Shown here: in pieces, positions 33,050 to 42,156 of the stretch
Numbering within the stretch: position 1 is the first letter of the stretch
Layout: each line of letters starts with the position of its first letter
Source: Bacteroidota bacterium
Lineage (GTDB): Bacteria; Bacteroidota; Bacteroidia; Bacteroidales; Prolixibacteraceae
DNA length: 64,000 bases
Assembly: GCA_030698405.1 (NCBI GenBank)
Contig: JAUYMU010000012.1
Span: forward strand, 1 to 64,000
Direction: 5' to 3'
Notes under the pieces: model-generated
Database searches by the model: none
What the model was told of the DNA's origin: nothing
Seen by the model: the letters and a program-made list of their open reading frames with translations, nothing else
Program-made: the position numbers and the translations under genes

Positions 33050-34075
33050 ATGACAATGATCCAGAATGAGAATCAGAAAGAAACTTCCCCAAGGAGAAAA
33101 AAATTACAAAAAATAGGTGTTTTTACCTCAGGAGGTGATGCGCCGGGAATGAATGCTGCCATTCGCGCTGTGACACGTGCTGCTATTGCAAACAAACTCA
33201 AGGTTGTTGGCATTCGTCGCGGCTATCAGGGAATGATTGAAGGCGATTTTATTCCATTAAAATCAAATGATGTGAGCGGAATCCTTCAGACCGGAGGAAC
33301 GATGCTGAAAACAGCTCGCAGTGCAGAATTCAGAACGCCTGAAGGCCGGGAAAAAGCCTATCAGCAATTAAAAAAAGCTGAAATTGATGCAGTAGTTGTA
33401 ATTGGTGGCGATGGTTCGTTTACTGGCGCATTGGTTTTGTCGCAGGAGTACGATATTTCGTTTGTAGGTATTCCGGGAACAATTGACAATGATTTGTACG
33501 GAACTGATTATACCATCGGATACGACACCGCATTGAATACTGTTGTTGAAGCTGTTGATAAAATTAAGGACACGGCACGCTCGCACGGACGTATCTTTTT
33601 CGTTGAAGTAATGGGTCGGGAGGCTGGTTTACTCGCGTTAACCAGTGGAATTGCCTGTGGCGCTGAAGTAATTTTAATTCCGGAGTCGAATGAACAACAC
33701 TCTGAGTTGCAGAAATTCCTCAAAAAAGGATACCGGAAAAAGGAAACCAGTGGAATCATAATGGTTGCCGAAGGTGATGAAGCAGGTGGAGCTATAAAAA
33801 TTGCAGAACAGGTAAGAAGGGAACATCCTGATCTGGATGTGCGTGTTTCAATATTGGGGCATATCCAGCGGGGCGGAAGTCCAACTGCCAAAGATCGGGT
33901 GAATGCCACAAAAATGGGCGTTGCTGCTGTTGAGGCTTTGCTCGACGATCAACAAAGTATCATGATTGGGTTAAACAATGAGAAAATTGTACACGTTCCA
34001 TTCAATAAAGCGGTAAAAATGAATCATGCGATCGACATAAATCTGCTTGAAATTCAGAAATTGCTGAATATCTAA
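33050..34075 (+). CDS. pfkA: ATP-dependent 6-phosphofructokinase
   Basis: A 341-residue glycolytic enzyme. TSGGDAPGMNAAIRAVTR binds ATP; VVIGGDGSFTGA has GGDGS with Gly-Asp-Gly typical of ATP-dependent forms; PGTIDNDLYGTDYTIGYDTALN holds the catalytic TIDND. MGREAGLLAL and LGHIQRGGSPTAKDR complete the substrate site. The N-terminus has about 20 extra charged residues; ATG 33056 is an alternative start. Monocistronic; converges with the chemoreceptor gene. Confidence 0.96.
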   Translation: MTMIQNENQKETSPRRKKLQKIGVFTSGGDAPGMNAAIRAVTRAAIANKLKVVGIRRGYQGMIEGDFIPLKSNDVSGILQTGGTMLKTARSAEFRTPEGREKAYQQLKKAEIDAVVVIGGDGSFTGALVLSQEYDISFVGIPGTIDNDLYGTDYTIGYDTALNTVVEAVDKIKDTARSHGRIFFVEVMGREAGLLALTSGIACGAEVILIPESNEQHSELQKFLKKGYRKKETSGIIMVAEGDEAGGAIKIAEQVRREHPDLDVRVSILGHIQRGGSPTAKDRVNATKMGVAAVEALLDDQQSIMIGLNNEKIVHVPFNKAVKMNHAIDINLLEIQKLLNI

Positions 34076-34117
34076 GTGACAAAATCGGATGTGTTAATTT
34101 TGGGTACCTGAACATTT

Positions 34118-36019
34118 TTATTCCTCAACATGGAAATAGGCAACCAGATTCTTCAGGTTTTCAGCTTGTTCCGAAATGTCTTTTGAATTGATCGACAGTT
34201 CAAATGACGATTCAGCATTTTGCTGTGTAACCAAATTCAACTGCTGGATTCCCTGATTAATTTCTTCTGAACTTATTTTTTGTTCGAGGCTAGAAGCCGC
34301 AATTTGCTGGACCAGTTTGGCGGTATGCTCAATATCAGGAAATATATCGAGTAGTTTCTGAGCGGTTTCCTGCGCCTGGTGCAATCCTTGCGACGAAAGT
34401 TGATTGATTTCCTTGGCTGCTGACTGCGATTTTTCGGCCAGTTTTTTAATTTCGGCTGCGACAACTGTAAAACCCTTTCCCTGAATTCCATATCTCGAAG
34501 CTTCAATGGCCGCATTGATTGCCAGCAGGTTGGTTTGTCGGGCAATTTCGCCAACAACTGTTACTTTTTCAGCAATATTGTTCATCGACAGGATCATTGC
34601 TTTTGTCACTTCATTTCCGGCCTGAATACCAAGCGCTGCCTTAATGGCTATTTTTTCGGTTTCCTGCGCATTCAGTGTATTGAGCTGAATTCTCGAAAGC
34701 ATTAATTCCATCGAGGTTGAAATTTCTTCCGAAGAAGCAGCCTGATTATTTGCTCCTTCAGAAAGTCGTCCTGACGATTCCAATAAATTCAAACTGCTAT
34801 TGGCAATGGCTTCCGAACTATGAATTATTTCTCTCATGATGGTCGTAAGTTTATTGGCCATTAATGATAATGATTCAGCCAAATCCCCAATTTCGTCATT
34901 TTGCCTGACCGATAGTTTTGTGCTCAGGTTGCCTGCTGAAATCGACTTTGCAAAATCAACCCCTTTAACAATCGGATCACTAATTTTGACAGCAATGAAA
35001 TAAATAATAATATACAAGAGAATTAAACCCAAAACGCCAGTCAATATGGCCTGAATCAAGACTTTTCTTGCATCTTTTAATATTACCCGTGTGGGAACCT
35101 CGACACCAATAATCCAATTGGTGGGCTGATTGTCAATTGTGATGGGCTCAAACGAAACAAAATATTCTTCTCCATTACTGAAGTTATTGTAAGTAAAAGA
35201 GCTTGATGAGTTGTTTTTAACTTGATTGTAACTTGTCCTAAAAACAGTGCTGTCAGTCCCCATGGTTTCAAAGAAGTTTTCGCCGGTCAATGTTTGATCG
35301 GTATGGGCAACGATCATCTGGTTGCCTCCAACAATGTACGAAATGGCTTCCTCAAAAGGTTTTATTCCGGCAATCAGTTTGTTCATTTGTGTAAGCGAAA
35401 TGTCAATACCGACCAATCCTTCAAATTTTCCGGCGGGATTTTGAATCGGAACAAAAAGCGCAGTCATCAGCATTCCTTCCAATTCTTTGGTTACAACATC
35501 GTAATAAGGATCCCAAATCATTTCTTTGTTCAAATCCCTGGCTGTATAATAAATCCCTTTTATTTCGGAGTTGGTTGTATCAACAATTGCTTTCTGCATT
35601 TTAATTTGATTGCCTGCACGGTACCAAATGTTTCTTATTCGCCCGTTTTTTTTATTGTAGTTTTCGTCAAGGGCATTTAATTCCCAGTAAAGTCCAACCG
35701 ACAGAAAATCAGGGTTTTTCTCCAGATTGCTGTAAAGAATGGTTTCAAAAAAAGCATCCCGCTGTGCAGGTTGGTATTTTTTGTGGGTGCTGAACACATT
35801 GCGCAGGGTTCGTGCCGATTCCATCATAACATTCAGTTCATCAGAAATTTTGTTTCTGTATTCACGGGTCGAACCTTTTACTATCTCGATTGAGTTACTG
35901 TATGCGATGCTATTTAAACGGTAACTGATGTATCCGATTGCCAGGCAGTAAATTACGGTTGCAGCACTTAAAATGTAAACATTCAGTTTTACTTTGAGAT
36001 TTAATCTTTTACGACGCAT
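34118..36019 (-). CDS. Methyl-accepting chemotaxis protein with dCache sensor
   Basis: About 633 residues. TM1 (about 12-32), a periplasmic double-Cache region (about 35-330, with WDPYYD and GLVGIDISLTQM), TM2 (about 335-355), HAMP (about 358-410) and a methyl-accepting signalling domain (about 430-633). The hairpin tip reads VGEIARQTNLLAINAAIEASRYGIQGKGFTVVAAEIKKLAEKS, normal except for Tyr-Gly at the usual AG position. I start at the ATG at 36019, just before the TM1; the longer frame to 36136 overlaps priA. It presumably senses small organic ligands; no che genes are nearby. Confidence 0.9.
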   Translation of the reverse strand: MRRKRLNLKVKLNVYILSAATVIYCLAIGYISYRLNSIAYSNSIEIVKGSTREYRNKISDELNVMMESARTLRNVFSTHKKYQPAQRDAFFETILYSNLEKNPDFLSVGLYWELNALDENYNKKNGRIRNIWYRAGNQIKMQKAIVDTTNSEIKGIYYTARDLNKEMIWDPYYDVVTKELEGMLMTALFVPIQNPAGKFEGLVGIDISLTQMNKLIAGIKPFEEAISYIVGGNQMIVAHTDQTLTGENFFETMGTDSTVFRTSYNQVKNNSSSSFTYNNFSNGEEYFVSFEPITIDNQPTNWIIGVEVPTRVILKDARKVLIQAILTGVLGLILLYIIIYFIAVKISDPIVKGVDFAKSISAGNLSTKLSVRQNDEIGDLAESLSLMANKLTTIMREIIHSSEAIANSSLNLLESSGRLSEGANNQAASSEEISTSMELMLSRIQLNTLNAQETEKIAIKAALGIQAGNEVTKAMILSMNNIAEKVTVVGEIARQTNLLAINAAIEASRYGIQGKGFTVVAAEIKKLAEKSQSAAKEINQLSSQGLHQAQETAQKLLDIFPDIEHTAKLVQQIAASSLEQKISSEEINQGIQQLNLVTQQNAESSFELSINSKDISEQAENLKNLVAYFHVEE

Positions 36020-36134
36020 AAAATTTACAGTTAATATGAAACAGATATCAAAGATATATTTATCCTTGACGTATCTCATGAAATTTGACCAGGTTATAAT
36101 TAGTTTCCGAAATCTTTTTCGGTATTTTGCAGAC

Positions 36135-38621
36135 ATGATGGAAAACGAACTTTTTGCCGACGTTATATTGCCATTGCCGCTTGAAGGCCATTTTACTTAT
36201 CGGGTGCCCGTTGCCTTTCATGCGAAAATTAAAACCGGAATCCGCGTTATTGTGCAGTTCGGAAGGCGGAAATTTTTTTCGGCCCTGGTTTATCGTTTGC
36301 ATGAAAATGCTCCTTCAGGCGATTTCGAAATAAAAGATATTGACGCCATTCTGGACGAAGAGCCCATCATCGACCAAAAACAGCTGAAACTTTGGGAGTG
36401 GATAGCCGCCTATTATTGCTGTACTTTGGGCGAGGTTTTTAAAGCGGCGCTGCCTTCAGGCCTGAAACTGGAGAGCCAGACGAAAATCAGCCTCAATCCT
36501 GAAACAAACCTTCCGGAGAATTTAAGTGACAAGGAAAGTGCGGTGATTTTGCTGCTCGAAAGCCGGAAAACGGCCACCGTTCAGGATCTCAACCAATTTC
36601 TTGGGCAACAGTCGTCGTATGCTGTCCTGAAATTGCTGCTCGAGAAAAATGCGGTGATCATGGAAGAGCAATTGCGCGATAGTTACAAACCACGTGTGGT
36701 CACTTTTGTGAAACTTAATCCTGAATACAATTCTGAAGAAAAACTGAATGCCTGCCTCGATTCGCTTAAAAAAGCCAAAAAGCAGGAACAACTCCTGAAA
36801 GTGTTTCTGGACGAAACCATGTTTGGTGAAGGCGGTCTGACCGAAATCAGCAAAAAGGAACTGCTTGAAATCGCAAATGCAACCGACACAGCGCTGAAAA
36901 GTCTGGAAGAAAAGAATATTCTGGAACTGTTTTCGAATGAAATTGGAAGAATCGACCGGCTGCAAAATGCTGATTTGCTGATCAAAGAACTGTCAGCCCC
37001 GCAACAAATCGCGATAGATGAAATAAAAACCCAGTTCGAAACCCATTCAACAATTCTGCTCAACGGGGTAACTTCAAGCGGAAAAACCGAAATTTACATT
37101 CAACTGATTCAGGAGCAGCTCGAATTGGGCAAACAGGTTTTGTACCTTGTTCCTGAAATTGGACTTACCACACAAATTATTAACCGGTTAAAAGTTGCAT
37201 TTGGCGATTTGGCCGGAATTTATCATTCCAAATTCAACGATGCCGAAAGGGTTGAGATCTGGTTCAATGTGCTGAATGAAAAACCGGGAAAGACCGGTCA
37301 GCAATACAAAGTAATTCTGGGAGCGCGGTCGGCAATATTTCTTCCGTTTAAAAATCTGGGATTGATCATTGTTGACGAGGAACACGAAAATTCGTACAAG
37401 CAGTTTGACCCGGCGCCGCGCTACAATGCCCGCGATATGGCCATTCTGATGGGAAATATTCACGGTGCAAAAGTGCTTTTGGGGTCGGCGACGCCTTCGT
37501 ATGAAACGTATTTCAATGCGCGAAGCAACAAATACGGATTGGTTGACCTGACCGAACGTTTTCAGGGTGTTGAAATGCCCGAGCTCATTGCCGCGAATAC
37601 GCAGGAAGCTTACAAGCGTAAACTGATGCGCTCGGTTTTTACTCCTGAACTTTTTGACGGGATTACCGATGCCCTCGCCAACAAGGAACAAGTGATCCTC
37701 TTCCAGAACCGGCGTGGCTTTGCACCATTTGTACAGTGCGGCAAATGCGGCTGGATACCGAAATGCAAATATTGCGACGTAAGCAAAACCTATCATAAAA
37801 ACCAATCGCGACTGATTTGTCATTATTGCGGGCACACCACTTCGCTGATTACAAAATGTGAAGAATGCGGTTCAGACGAGATAAAACCTCGTGGTTTCGG
37901 AACGGAAAAAATTGAGGATGAAATTCAGCTTTTATTTCCTGAAGCGCGTGTTGCCCGGATGGATTTGGATACAACCCGCGCGAAAAAAGCCTACGAACAG
38001 CTTATTTACCAGTTCGAGAACCGTAAAATTGATATTCTGGTCGGAACACAAATGGTTACCAAAGGTTTGGATTTTGACCATGTTCGCATTGTGGGTGTTT
38101 TGAATGCCGATAATTTGCTGAATTATCCCGATTTCAGATCGTACGAGCGAAGTTTTCAGTTGATCATGCAGGTGAGTGGGAGAGCAGGGCGTAAAAATCG
38201 TCGTGGAAAAGTAATTGTTCAGACATCGCAGCCAACCCATCCGGTGATTCAGGATGTAATTGAGTACGATTATATCCGGCTATTTAACCGGCAAATGGCC
38301 GAACGCAAGATTTTCAGGTATCCGCCATACTTCCGGCTTATTAAAATTGTGGTGAAACATCAGAACCGCGACCGGCTCGATCTGGCAGCCACGCATCTGG
38401 CGGCAGCTTTTAAAACTCATTTTAACCGGAATGTGCTGGGGCCGGAATATCCGGTTGTGAGCCGAATTCAACTGTGGTTTCAGAAAGAAATCCTGATTAA
38501 ATTACCACGCGACGGGAAAATTCAGGAGGCAAAATCGAAAATCATGGAGATCATCCATCGCACTAAATCGCAACCAAACAACAGCCAATTGATAGTTTAT
38601 GCGGATGTGGATCCGATGTAG
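36135..38621 (+). CDS. priA: Primosomal protein N' (replication restart helicase PriA)
   Basis: About 828 residues. The N-terminal 3'-OH-binding domain starts LFADVILPLPLEGHFTYRVP. The helicase core carries GVTSSGKTEIYIQLIQ (Walker A), IVDEEHENSYKQ (DEEH box) and LLGSATPSYET. The zinc-binding insert has eight cysteines (CGKCGWIPKCKYC, CHYCGHT, CEECGSD). VGTQMVTKGLDFDHV and QVSGRAGRKNRRGKV are motifs V and VI. I start at 36135 where the family homology begins; an upstream extension to 35994 overlaps the divergent chemoreceptor gene. Complete and typical. Confidence 0.95.
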   Translation: MMENELFADVILPLPLEGHFTYRVPVAFHAKIKTGIRVIVQFGRRKFFSALVYRLHENAPSGDFEIKDIDAILDEEPIIDQKQLKLWEWIAAYYCCTLGEVFKAALPSGLKLESQTKISLNPETNLPENLSDKESAVILLLESRKTATVQDLNQFLGQQSSYAVLKLLLEKNAVIMEEQLRDSYKPRVVTFVKLNPEYNSEEKLNACLDSLKKAKKQEQLLKVFLDETMFGEGGLTEISKKELLEIANATDTALKSLEEKNILELFSNEIGRIDRLQNADLLIKELSAPQQIAIDEIKTQFETHSTILLNGVTSSGKTEIYIQLIQEQLELGKQVLYLVPEIGLTTQIINRLKVAFGDLAGIYHSKFNDAERVEIWFNVLNEKPGKTGQQYKVILGARSAIFLPFKNLGLIIVDEEHENSYKQFDPAPRYNARDMAILMGNIHGAKVLLGSATPSYETYFNARSNKYGLVDLTERFQGVEMPELIAANTQEAYKRKLMRSVFTPELFDGITDALANKEQVILFQNRRGFAPFVQCGKCGWIPKCKYCDVSKTYHKNQSRLICHYCGHTTSLITKCEECGSDEIKPRGFGTEKIEDEIQLLFPEARVARMDLDTTRAKKAYEQLIYQFENRKIDILVGTQMVTKGLDFDHVRIVGVLNADNLLNYPDFRSYERSFQLIMQVSGRAGRKNRRGKVIVQTSQPTHPVIQDVIEYDYIRLFNRQMAERKIFRYPPYFRLIKIVVKHQNRDRLDLAATHLAAAFKTHFNRNVLGPEYPVVSRIQLWFQKEILIKLPRDGKIQEAKSKIMEIIHRTKSQPNNSQLIVYADVDPM

Positions 38622-38744
38622 AGGATCATTTGTTGATATTCTATTTCGGTAGCGATGATTTTTAATTTCATGATTACTGCTTTTTAATCAAATCCTTCAA
38701 CTGTTTCTGTTATCGCTCGAACGATGAGAAATGTGCGTTAATTT

Positions 38745-41396
38745 TCAAGTGTTTAATTCGGGCACAGACGAAACTCTCTTATAAATAACATCATCAAAAT
38801 TCTCAAAATGTGCTTTCCCGCATTCAATTTTCAATTTCTCGGTTACCCTCAACTCCTGACCGGAAGATTTTGTCTCAGCAACAAAGTAAATTTTCTTTTC
38901 TCCTTTGAAAACTACTGCCCAGTCTGGATTATAAGTGCCAATTGGAGTCGGAATTTTAAACCAGAATGGAAGTTTGAAATAGAATTCAATGTCTTCACTG
39001 CTCTCGCAATCCCTCGCAAACTGATTTTCAACATTGCTGTCGAGCGGCATATAATTTTCATAGATCGTTTTTGAACTGTCGGCAATTGTATGTGTAAAAT
39101 CATCCAGGTAGATTTCAAAATCGCTGTCATCAAACAAAGCCATTTCATAAATTTTGCCTCCAATCTTCTCGTATTTAATTCCATCAATCATCAACTTATG
39201 TAATTCGTTTTTAATAGTTGAAACAGCATTGTCCATAAACAACTGAGGATTGATTAATAACTCTTTCAACCGTTTCGAGCCTTTCAGTATTTCCAAAATG
39301 GTGCTGCGTGTCAATTCTGTTTTATTTTGAATGTATGCAAGCATATCAGGAATTTCAAAACCAATACCATAATCGTCATTTGCACTATCGCTTAATAATT
39401 GCCCGGCCACACCTTCGTCAGTAATCAAAACTCTTTTCTTGGTTGATCGGATGGTTGGCTTTTTCGTTTCATCCATTTTGCTGACAGCATTAGCAGCAAT
39501 CGTAATCAGTTTCCTGGTGTCATAATCGACACTGTATTTTGTTTGGAATCTGATCTTCTCCCAAATTTGTAAAAATTTAGGATCCGCTTCAAATCCTTTT
39601 CGGTAACTAACCTTCTCACTTTTACTTTTATCCTTTATTTTGCCAGTGAAATTTACGCCGCAATCTTCCTGAATCTCTTTTTGCAACGCCTTTGCAAAAT
39701 CTTCGTAACGTTCGTTTGCAATAACTGTAAGCTTATTGATATTTCGGTCAAAAATGCGCTGTCCTTCCTGATTTACCGACAAGCGCAGTCCTCTCCCTAT
39801 TTCCTGTCGCTTTTTTATGACTGATTTGGTTTCATTCAAGGTACAAATCTGAAATACATTGGGATTGTCCCAACCTTCACGCAAAGCTGAATGACTGAAT
39901 ATAAACCGAAGCGGAACATTTGCATCAAGCAACTTTTCTTTATCCTGCATGATCAATTTGTAGGTGTCGTCGTCTAACTGTGTTTCTCCTCCAGTGTCTT
40001 TTACCCTGCCTTTGTTGTCTTGCGAAAAATATCCGTTATGAAGGTCATTAACTGGATAATTATTTAACCCTTTATAAACTGGTTTCGAAATTTCTTTTTG
40101 ATAAATCTCTTCAAACCATTGGGCAAACTTTCCTTTAAGTGTATTCCCATCGGAATCATATTCGCGGTAATTTTTTACTTTGTCGATGAAGAAAAGCGAC
40201 AAGACTTTTATTCCCTTATCCTTGTAGCTTTTTTCCTTTTTGAGATGTTCTTCTACTGTTTTGCCAATCATAAAGCGCATAATCTCATCGTTCATTCCGC
40301 CTTGCGTTTCACCTTTCTTTAAAATAATTCCGTTGTTCAATTCAATTTGTTCGTTGCCAAAATCAATTTCGTAGATTTTCAATCCTTCGTATTTTTCATT
40401 TCGATTCGAGAGCAAAAATAAATCGAGATTTTTCCCGCTTGCTGTAACCGATTTTCTGTTAATCCCATCAGTAGTAGCAAAATCAATTTTTACTTTTGCC
40501 TTAATCGCATTTCCGGTTCGGGTAATATTTTCCAATTGGAGAAATGGACTGTTAAAATCATTTTCGCTTACAACAGAATCAACCTCGATCTGTTTTACCA
40601 GTCCCAAATCATAAGCTTTTACCGGATTGAGGGAATAAACCAGATTATAAAGGTTGGTATGTGTGGCAGAATAACGAAGCGTACAAAGAGGATTTAGGTT
40701 TGCTATTGCCCGCTTACGGATTTCTGTTTCCATATTCTGCGGTTCGTCAACAATTACAAACGGATTGCAACTTTGAATAAATTCAATTGGTTTTTTCCCG
40801 GTAAGTTTATCGTTTGGTTTATTGATGATGTTTTCATCCTTAGCAAACGAATCGATGTTGATGACCAATACCTGAATGGTATTTGCAGATGCAAAACCTC
40901 TAAGACCAGAAACTTTTCTGCTGTCGTAAACATTCGAAGTTACCGGAACTTTGTCGTAAAGATTCTGGAAATGTTCGTGTGTAATTTCAAGATTCTTCAT
41001 TACCCCTTCGCGAATAGCCACCGAAGGCACAACAATTACAAATTTTTTGAACCCGTAAAGTTTGTTCAGTTCATAAATTGTGCGGAGATAGACATACGTT
41101 TTGCCGGTGCCGGTTTCCATCTCAACCGAAAAATTCCAGCCATTGCTGATGATTTCATCTTCAGTTGAAATTTTCAAACCGTTATTTTTCTGAACCTGCT
41201 GAATGTTTTCGGTCAACTGGGTAAGTTCTGAAAAGCGGATTTTATTCCCAAATCCATTTTCGGTCAATAATTCGCCAGTCTGACTGATGGTAAATTCAAA
41301 ATCACTATTGTTTAATGGTTGTCCTTCAAAAATATCGGTAATGGCTTTTACCGCCTCTAACTGAAATTCCTGTTTGCTGTCGAAGTGTAGTTTCAT
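38745..41396 (-). CDS. Type III restriction enzyme, Res subunit
   Basis: An 883-residue helicase-nuclease. The SF2 helicase core has Walker A METGTGKTYVYL (about residues 93-104) and the DExx box FVIVDEPQNME (about 213-223), then RYSATHTNLYN and the C-terminal helicase motif QEIGRGLRLSVNQEGQRI. The nuclease is at the C-terminus: PDWAVVFKGE...YFVAETKS (about 824-844) is a PD-x-ExK site. It acts with Mod; Res cuts after ATP-driven communication between two head-to-head sites. It is separated from mod by two inserted genes, and lies 88 bp after the TOPRIM-like gene. Confidence 0.93.
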   Translation of the reverse strand: MKLHFDSKQEFQLEAVKAITDIFEGQPLNNSDFEFTISQTGELLTENGFGNKIRFSELTQLTENIQQVQKNNGLKISTEDEIISNGWNFSVEMETGTGKTYVYLRTIYELNKLYGFKKFVIVVPSVAIREGVMKNLEITHEHFQNLYDKVPVTSNVYDSRKVSGLRGFASANTIQVLVINIDSFAKDENIINKPNDKLTGKKPIEFIQSCNPFVIVDEPQNMETEIRKRAIANLNPLCTLRYSATHTNLYNLVYSLNPVKAYDLGLVKQIEVDSVVSENDFNSPFLQLENITRTGNAIKAKVKIDFATTDGINRKSVTASGKNLDLFLLSNRNEKYEGLKIYEIDFGNEQIELNNGIILKKGETQGGMNDEIMRFMIGKTVEEHLKKEKSYKDKGIKVLSLFFIDKVKNYREYDSDGNTLKGKFAQWFEEIYQKEISKPVYKGLNNYPVNDLHNGYFSQDNKGRVKDTGGETQLDDDTYKLIMQDKEKLLDANVPLRFIFSHSALREGWDNPNVFQICTLNETKSVIKKRQEIGRGLRLSVNQEGQRIFDRNINKLTVIANERYEDFAKALQKEIQEDCGVNFTGKIKDKSKSEKVSYRKGFEADPKFLQIWEKIRFQTKYSVDYDTRKLITIAANAVSKMDETKKPTIRSTKKRVLITDEGVAGQLLSDSANDDYGIGFEIPDMLAYIQNKTELTRSTILEILKGSKRLKELLINPQLFMDNAVSTIKNELHKLMIDGIKYEKIGGKIYEMALFDDSDFEIYLDDFTHTIADSSKTIYENYMPLDSNVENQFARDCESSEDIEFYFKLPFWFKIPTPIGTYNPDWAVVFKGEKKIYFVAETKSSGQELRVTEKLKIECGKAHFENFDDVIYKRVSSVPELNT

Positions 41397-41484
41397 CTGT
41401 TTTTTAATTTGTTTTTTAATTGCCAGATGGAACTCGCCATAATAATCATCCTTCTATGTGCTAGATTTTCTCTCATGGCTCGTT

Positions 41485-42156
41485 TCATGCCAAATAATTT
41501 AGATCACGATAAGCCTCTCGAATAGCATCTTTAAATTTTAAAAATGAAGGCAAAGTATTTAGTTTCTCAATGGTTATTTTCTGTCCAATAGGTAAATAGA
41601 GCTCACTAATTGTCAAATCCTTTCTTTTTCTTTTAGTTAATTCTGCTCTTGCAATTCGAATAGCTTCTTCAATTACTGTTTTTGGATTAGCTATATCTTC
41701 GGGTTGGCGGTTTATATTTAATTCGTTGTTGGTTTTGGTTGTGCCAATTTCCCTTTTCAATAATTCTTTATCAGCCAACATCCAAGCTTCTATCATTTGT
41801 ACAGGAACAACAGCAGTTATAATCTTACAATATTCATTTTCATCTTTTGGATCAATTTCATTCTTTGCAGGAATAATTTTATTTTGGAATGTATTGAAAT
41901 CAGTTGTACTATCAGCATCCGAATGAACACATAAAATCATTATTCCAAATTCTTCTATTCCTTTTTTTGATGAGGCTAATACTTGCTCAACAAACCCTAA
42001 TCCCGCTTTATCAATTGTTATAAAACGCACATAGGTTTCAACGTCTCCATTGCACTCAAACCCGATTTCATCAAAAGTCTTCTTAACAATACTTTCCAAA
42101 AAACGGTTATCTGTAGTTCCTTCGGTCATCAGACCAATAAATATTTGCCTGCTCAT
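41485..42156 (-). CDS. DUF4276/TOPRIM-like protein embedded in a type III R-M operon
   Basis: A 223-residue protein with the TOPRIM-like layout: GLMTEGTTDNRFLESIV (acidic E12, D15) at the N-terminus and MILCVHSDADS (DxD, about residues 72-82) at the next strand, then VPVQMIEAWMLADKELLKREIG (about 113-134), a block shared with DUF4276 and RloB-like proteins. It has the same length as the DUF4276 protein at 9924-10595 and occupies the same position relative to its ATPase, overlapping it by 4 bp (ATGA). Nuclease activity is inferred. Its role inside the restriction operon is unknown. Confidence 0.75.
   Translation of the reverse strand: MSRQIFIGLMTEGTTDNRFLESIVKKTFDEIGFECNGDVETYVRFITIDKAGLGFVEQVLASSKKGIEEFGIMILCVHSDADSTTDFNTFQNKIIPAKNEIDPKDENEYCKIITAVVPVQMIEAWMLADKELLKREIGTTKTNNELNINRQPEDIANPKTVIEEAIRIARAELTKRKRKDLTISELYLPIGQKITIEKLNTLPSFLKFKDAIREAYRDLNYLA

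Noticed and set aside
35994-36134. Upstream extension of priA by 47 codons
   Set aside because: It overlaps the start of the divergent chemoreceptor gene and lacks PriA similarity; the family sequence begins at 36135.
37188-37835. 215-codon open frame on the minus strand inside priA
   Set aside because: It lies entirely antisense to the helicase core and zinc region of priA; its translation shows no family pattern and is basic and irregular, a shadow of the real gene.
41400-41484. Small gene between res and the TOPRIM-like gene
   Set aside because: The 88-bp gap has no frame of useful length; it probably holds only a leader for res.
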